NCBI GenBank assembly: GCA_946478765.1
Contig: CAMLDH010000226.1
Location: 1-6,464, forward strand
Direction: 5' to 3'
Length of the DNA stretch: 6,464 nt
DNA from: an uncultured Oxalobacteraceae bacterium
GTDB lineage: Bacteria; Pseudomonadota; Gammaproteobacteria; Burkholderiales; Burkholderiaceae
Below are positions 6,353 to 6,464 of this stretch, one piece after another. A model generated the notes under the pieces. That model was not told where the DNA came from and made no database searches. It was given only the letters and a program-made list of their open reading frames with translations. A program made the position numbers and the translations under genes. Position 1 is the first letter of the stretch. Every line of letters begins with the position of its first letter.

Positions 6353-6464
6353 AAGGAACGTGCACGAAATAACTTCCCGATTTGTCTCGCGGCAGACGGG
6401 CGCATTGCAGCGTTGCCCCTCGTTTGTGTAGCTCGCTACACGGCACTCGGGGCGCCTTGCACTG
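6260..6464 (+). CDS. Doubtful partial open frame running off the right edge
   Basis: From ATG 6260 a plus-strand frame runs 68 codons without a stop to the window end; the same frame is open back to 6158 (102 codons). It would encode MFNHKIFLLFHQPF at the start and GRIAALPLVCVARYTALGAP near the edge. There is no ribosome site before the ATG, the composition changes midway, and the frame crosses the right inverted repeat and the terminal hairpin. I recognise no domain. It may be a chance frame through a repeat, or the start of a gene continuing outside the window. Confidence 0.15.
   Translation, partial: MFNHKIFLLFHQPFLVGYRKQYRQLIYNCSTKERARNNFPICLAADGRIAALPLVCVARYTALGAPCT
6403..6464. repeat. 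Long imperfect hairpin at the window edge
   Basis: The inner stem is GTGTAGC (6426-6432) with GCTACAC (6435-6441) around a two-base loop. GCCCC (6415-6419) pairs with GGGGC (6449-6453), and CATTGCA (6403-6409) pairs with TGCACTG (6458-6464) at six of seven positions. A smaller stem, GTCT/AGAC (6384-6397), lies just to the left. The layered symmetry resembles an intergenic REP-like repeat or the end of a mobile element. No T-run follows within the window, so a terminator call is not supported. Confidence 0.45.

Larger units (their letters stand above)
6119..6464. other. Gene-poor, repeat-bearing stretch to the window edge
   Basis: A 346-base stretch without a convincing gene. Counted by hand, 6201-6340 is about 36% GC, while 6401-6464 is about 64%. 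It contains the upstream region of the 121-residue gene, a TTGACA hexamer (6170-6175, plus), an exact 15-base inverted repeat pair (6186-6200, 6338-6352), and a GC-rich hairpin block (6403-6464). A plus-strand frame is open from 6158 to the edge. The composition switch suggests a boundary of a repeat or mobile element that continues beyond the window. Confidence 0.55.

Noticed and set aside
6403..6464. Integron attC site
   Set aside because: The hairpin suggested it, but no GTTRRRY/RYYYAAC core sites frame the stem and no integrase is present in the window.

Overview
The window is a GC-rich chromosomal segment from a proteobacterium. Codon use, compact operons with GGAGG-type ribosome sites and the gene types fit a betaproteobacterium of the Burkholderiales, perhaps Oxalobacteraceae. 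That placement is inference, since no rRNA or other marker gene is present. About 5.7 kb is ordinary accessory-metabolism DNA. The last ~350 bases are different in composition and rich in repeats.

Layout, left to right. (1) A minus-strand two-gene operon for reverse transsulfuration: cystathionine beta-synthase (1183-2559) followed by cystathionine gamma-lyase/synthase (2-1186). The genes overlap by four bases (GTGA), and a candidate sigma70 promoter lies just upstream (2590-2618). Together they would turn homocysteine plus serine into cysteine, 2-oxobutyrate and ammonia. (2) A 242-base gap, then a minus-strand alpha/beta hydrolase (2802-3596) that starts at TTG. (3) A ten-helix EamA/DMT-type permease (3658-4632, minus), 61 bases upstream of the hydrolase and possibly co-transcribed with it. 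(4) A divergent LysR-family regulator (4752-5654, plus). The permease/regulator gap holds a perfect TATAAT overlapped by an imperfect dyad with T-N11-A geometry, so this looks like a regulator controlling itself and the neighbouring exporter/hydrolase. (5) A convergent, unrecognised 121-residue gene (5753-6118, minus), less GC-biased than its neighbours. (6) A 346-base stretch without a convincing gene (6119-6464). It holds an exact 15-base inverted repeat (6186-6200 and 6338-6352) around an AT-rich core, then a GC-rich block that folds into a long hairpin reaching the window edge.

No tRNA, rRNA, CRISPR array or transposase gene was seen. I found no clear undescribed multi-gene system. The best candidates for a second look are the inverted-repeat/hairpin region at the right end and the regulator-permease control site.
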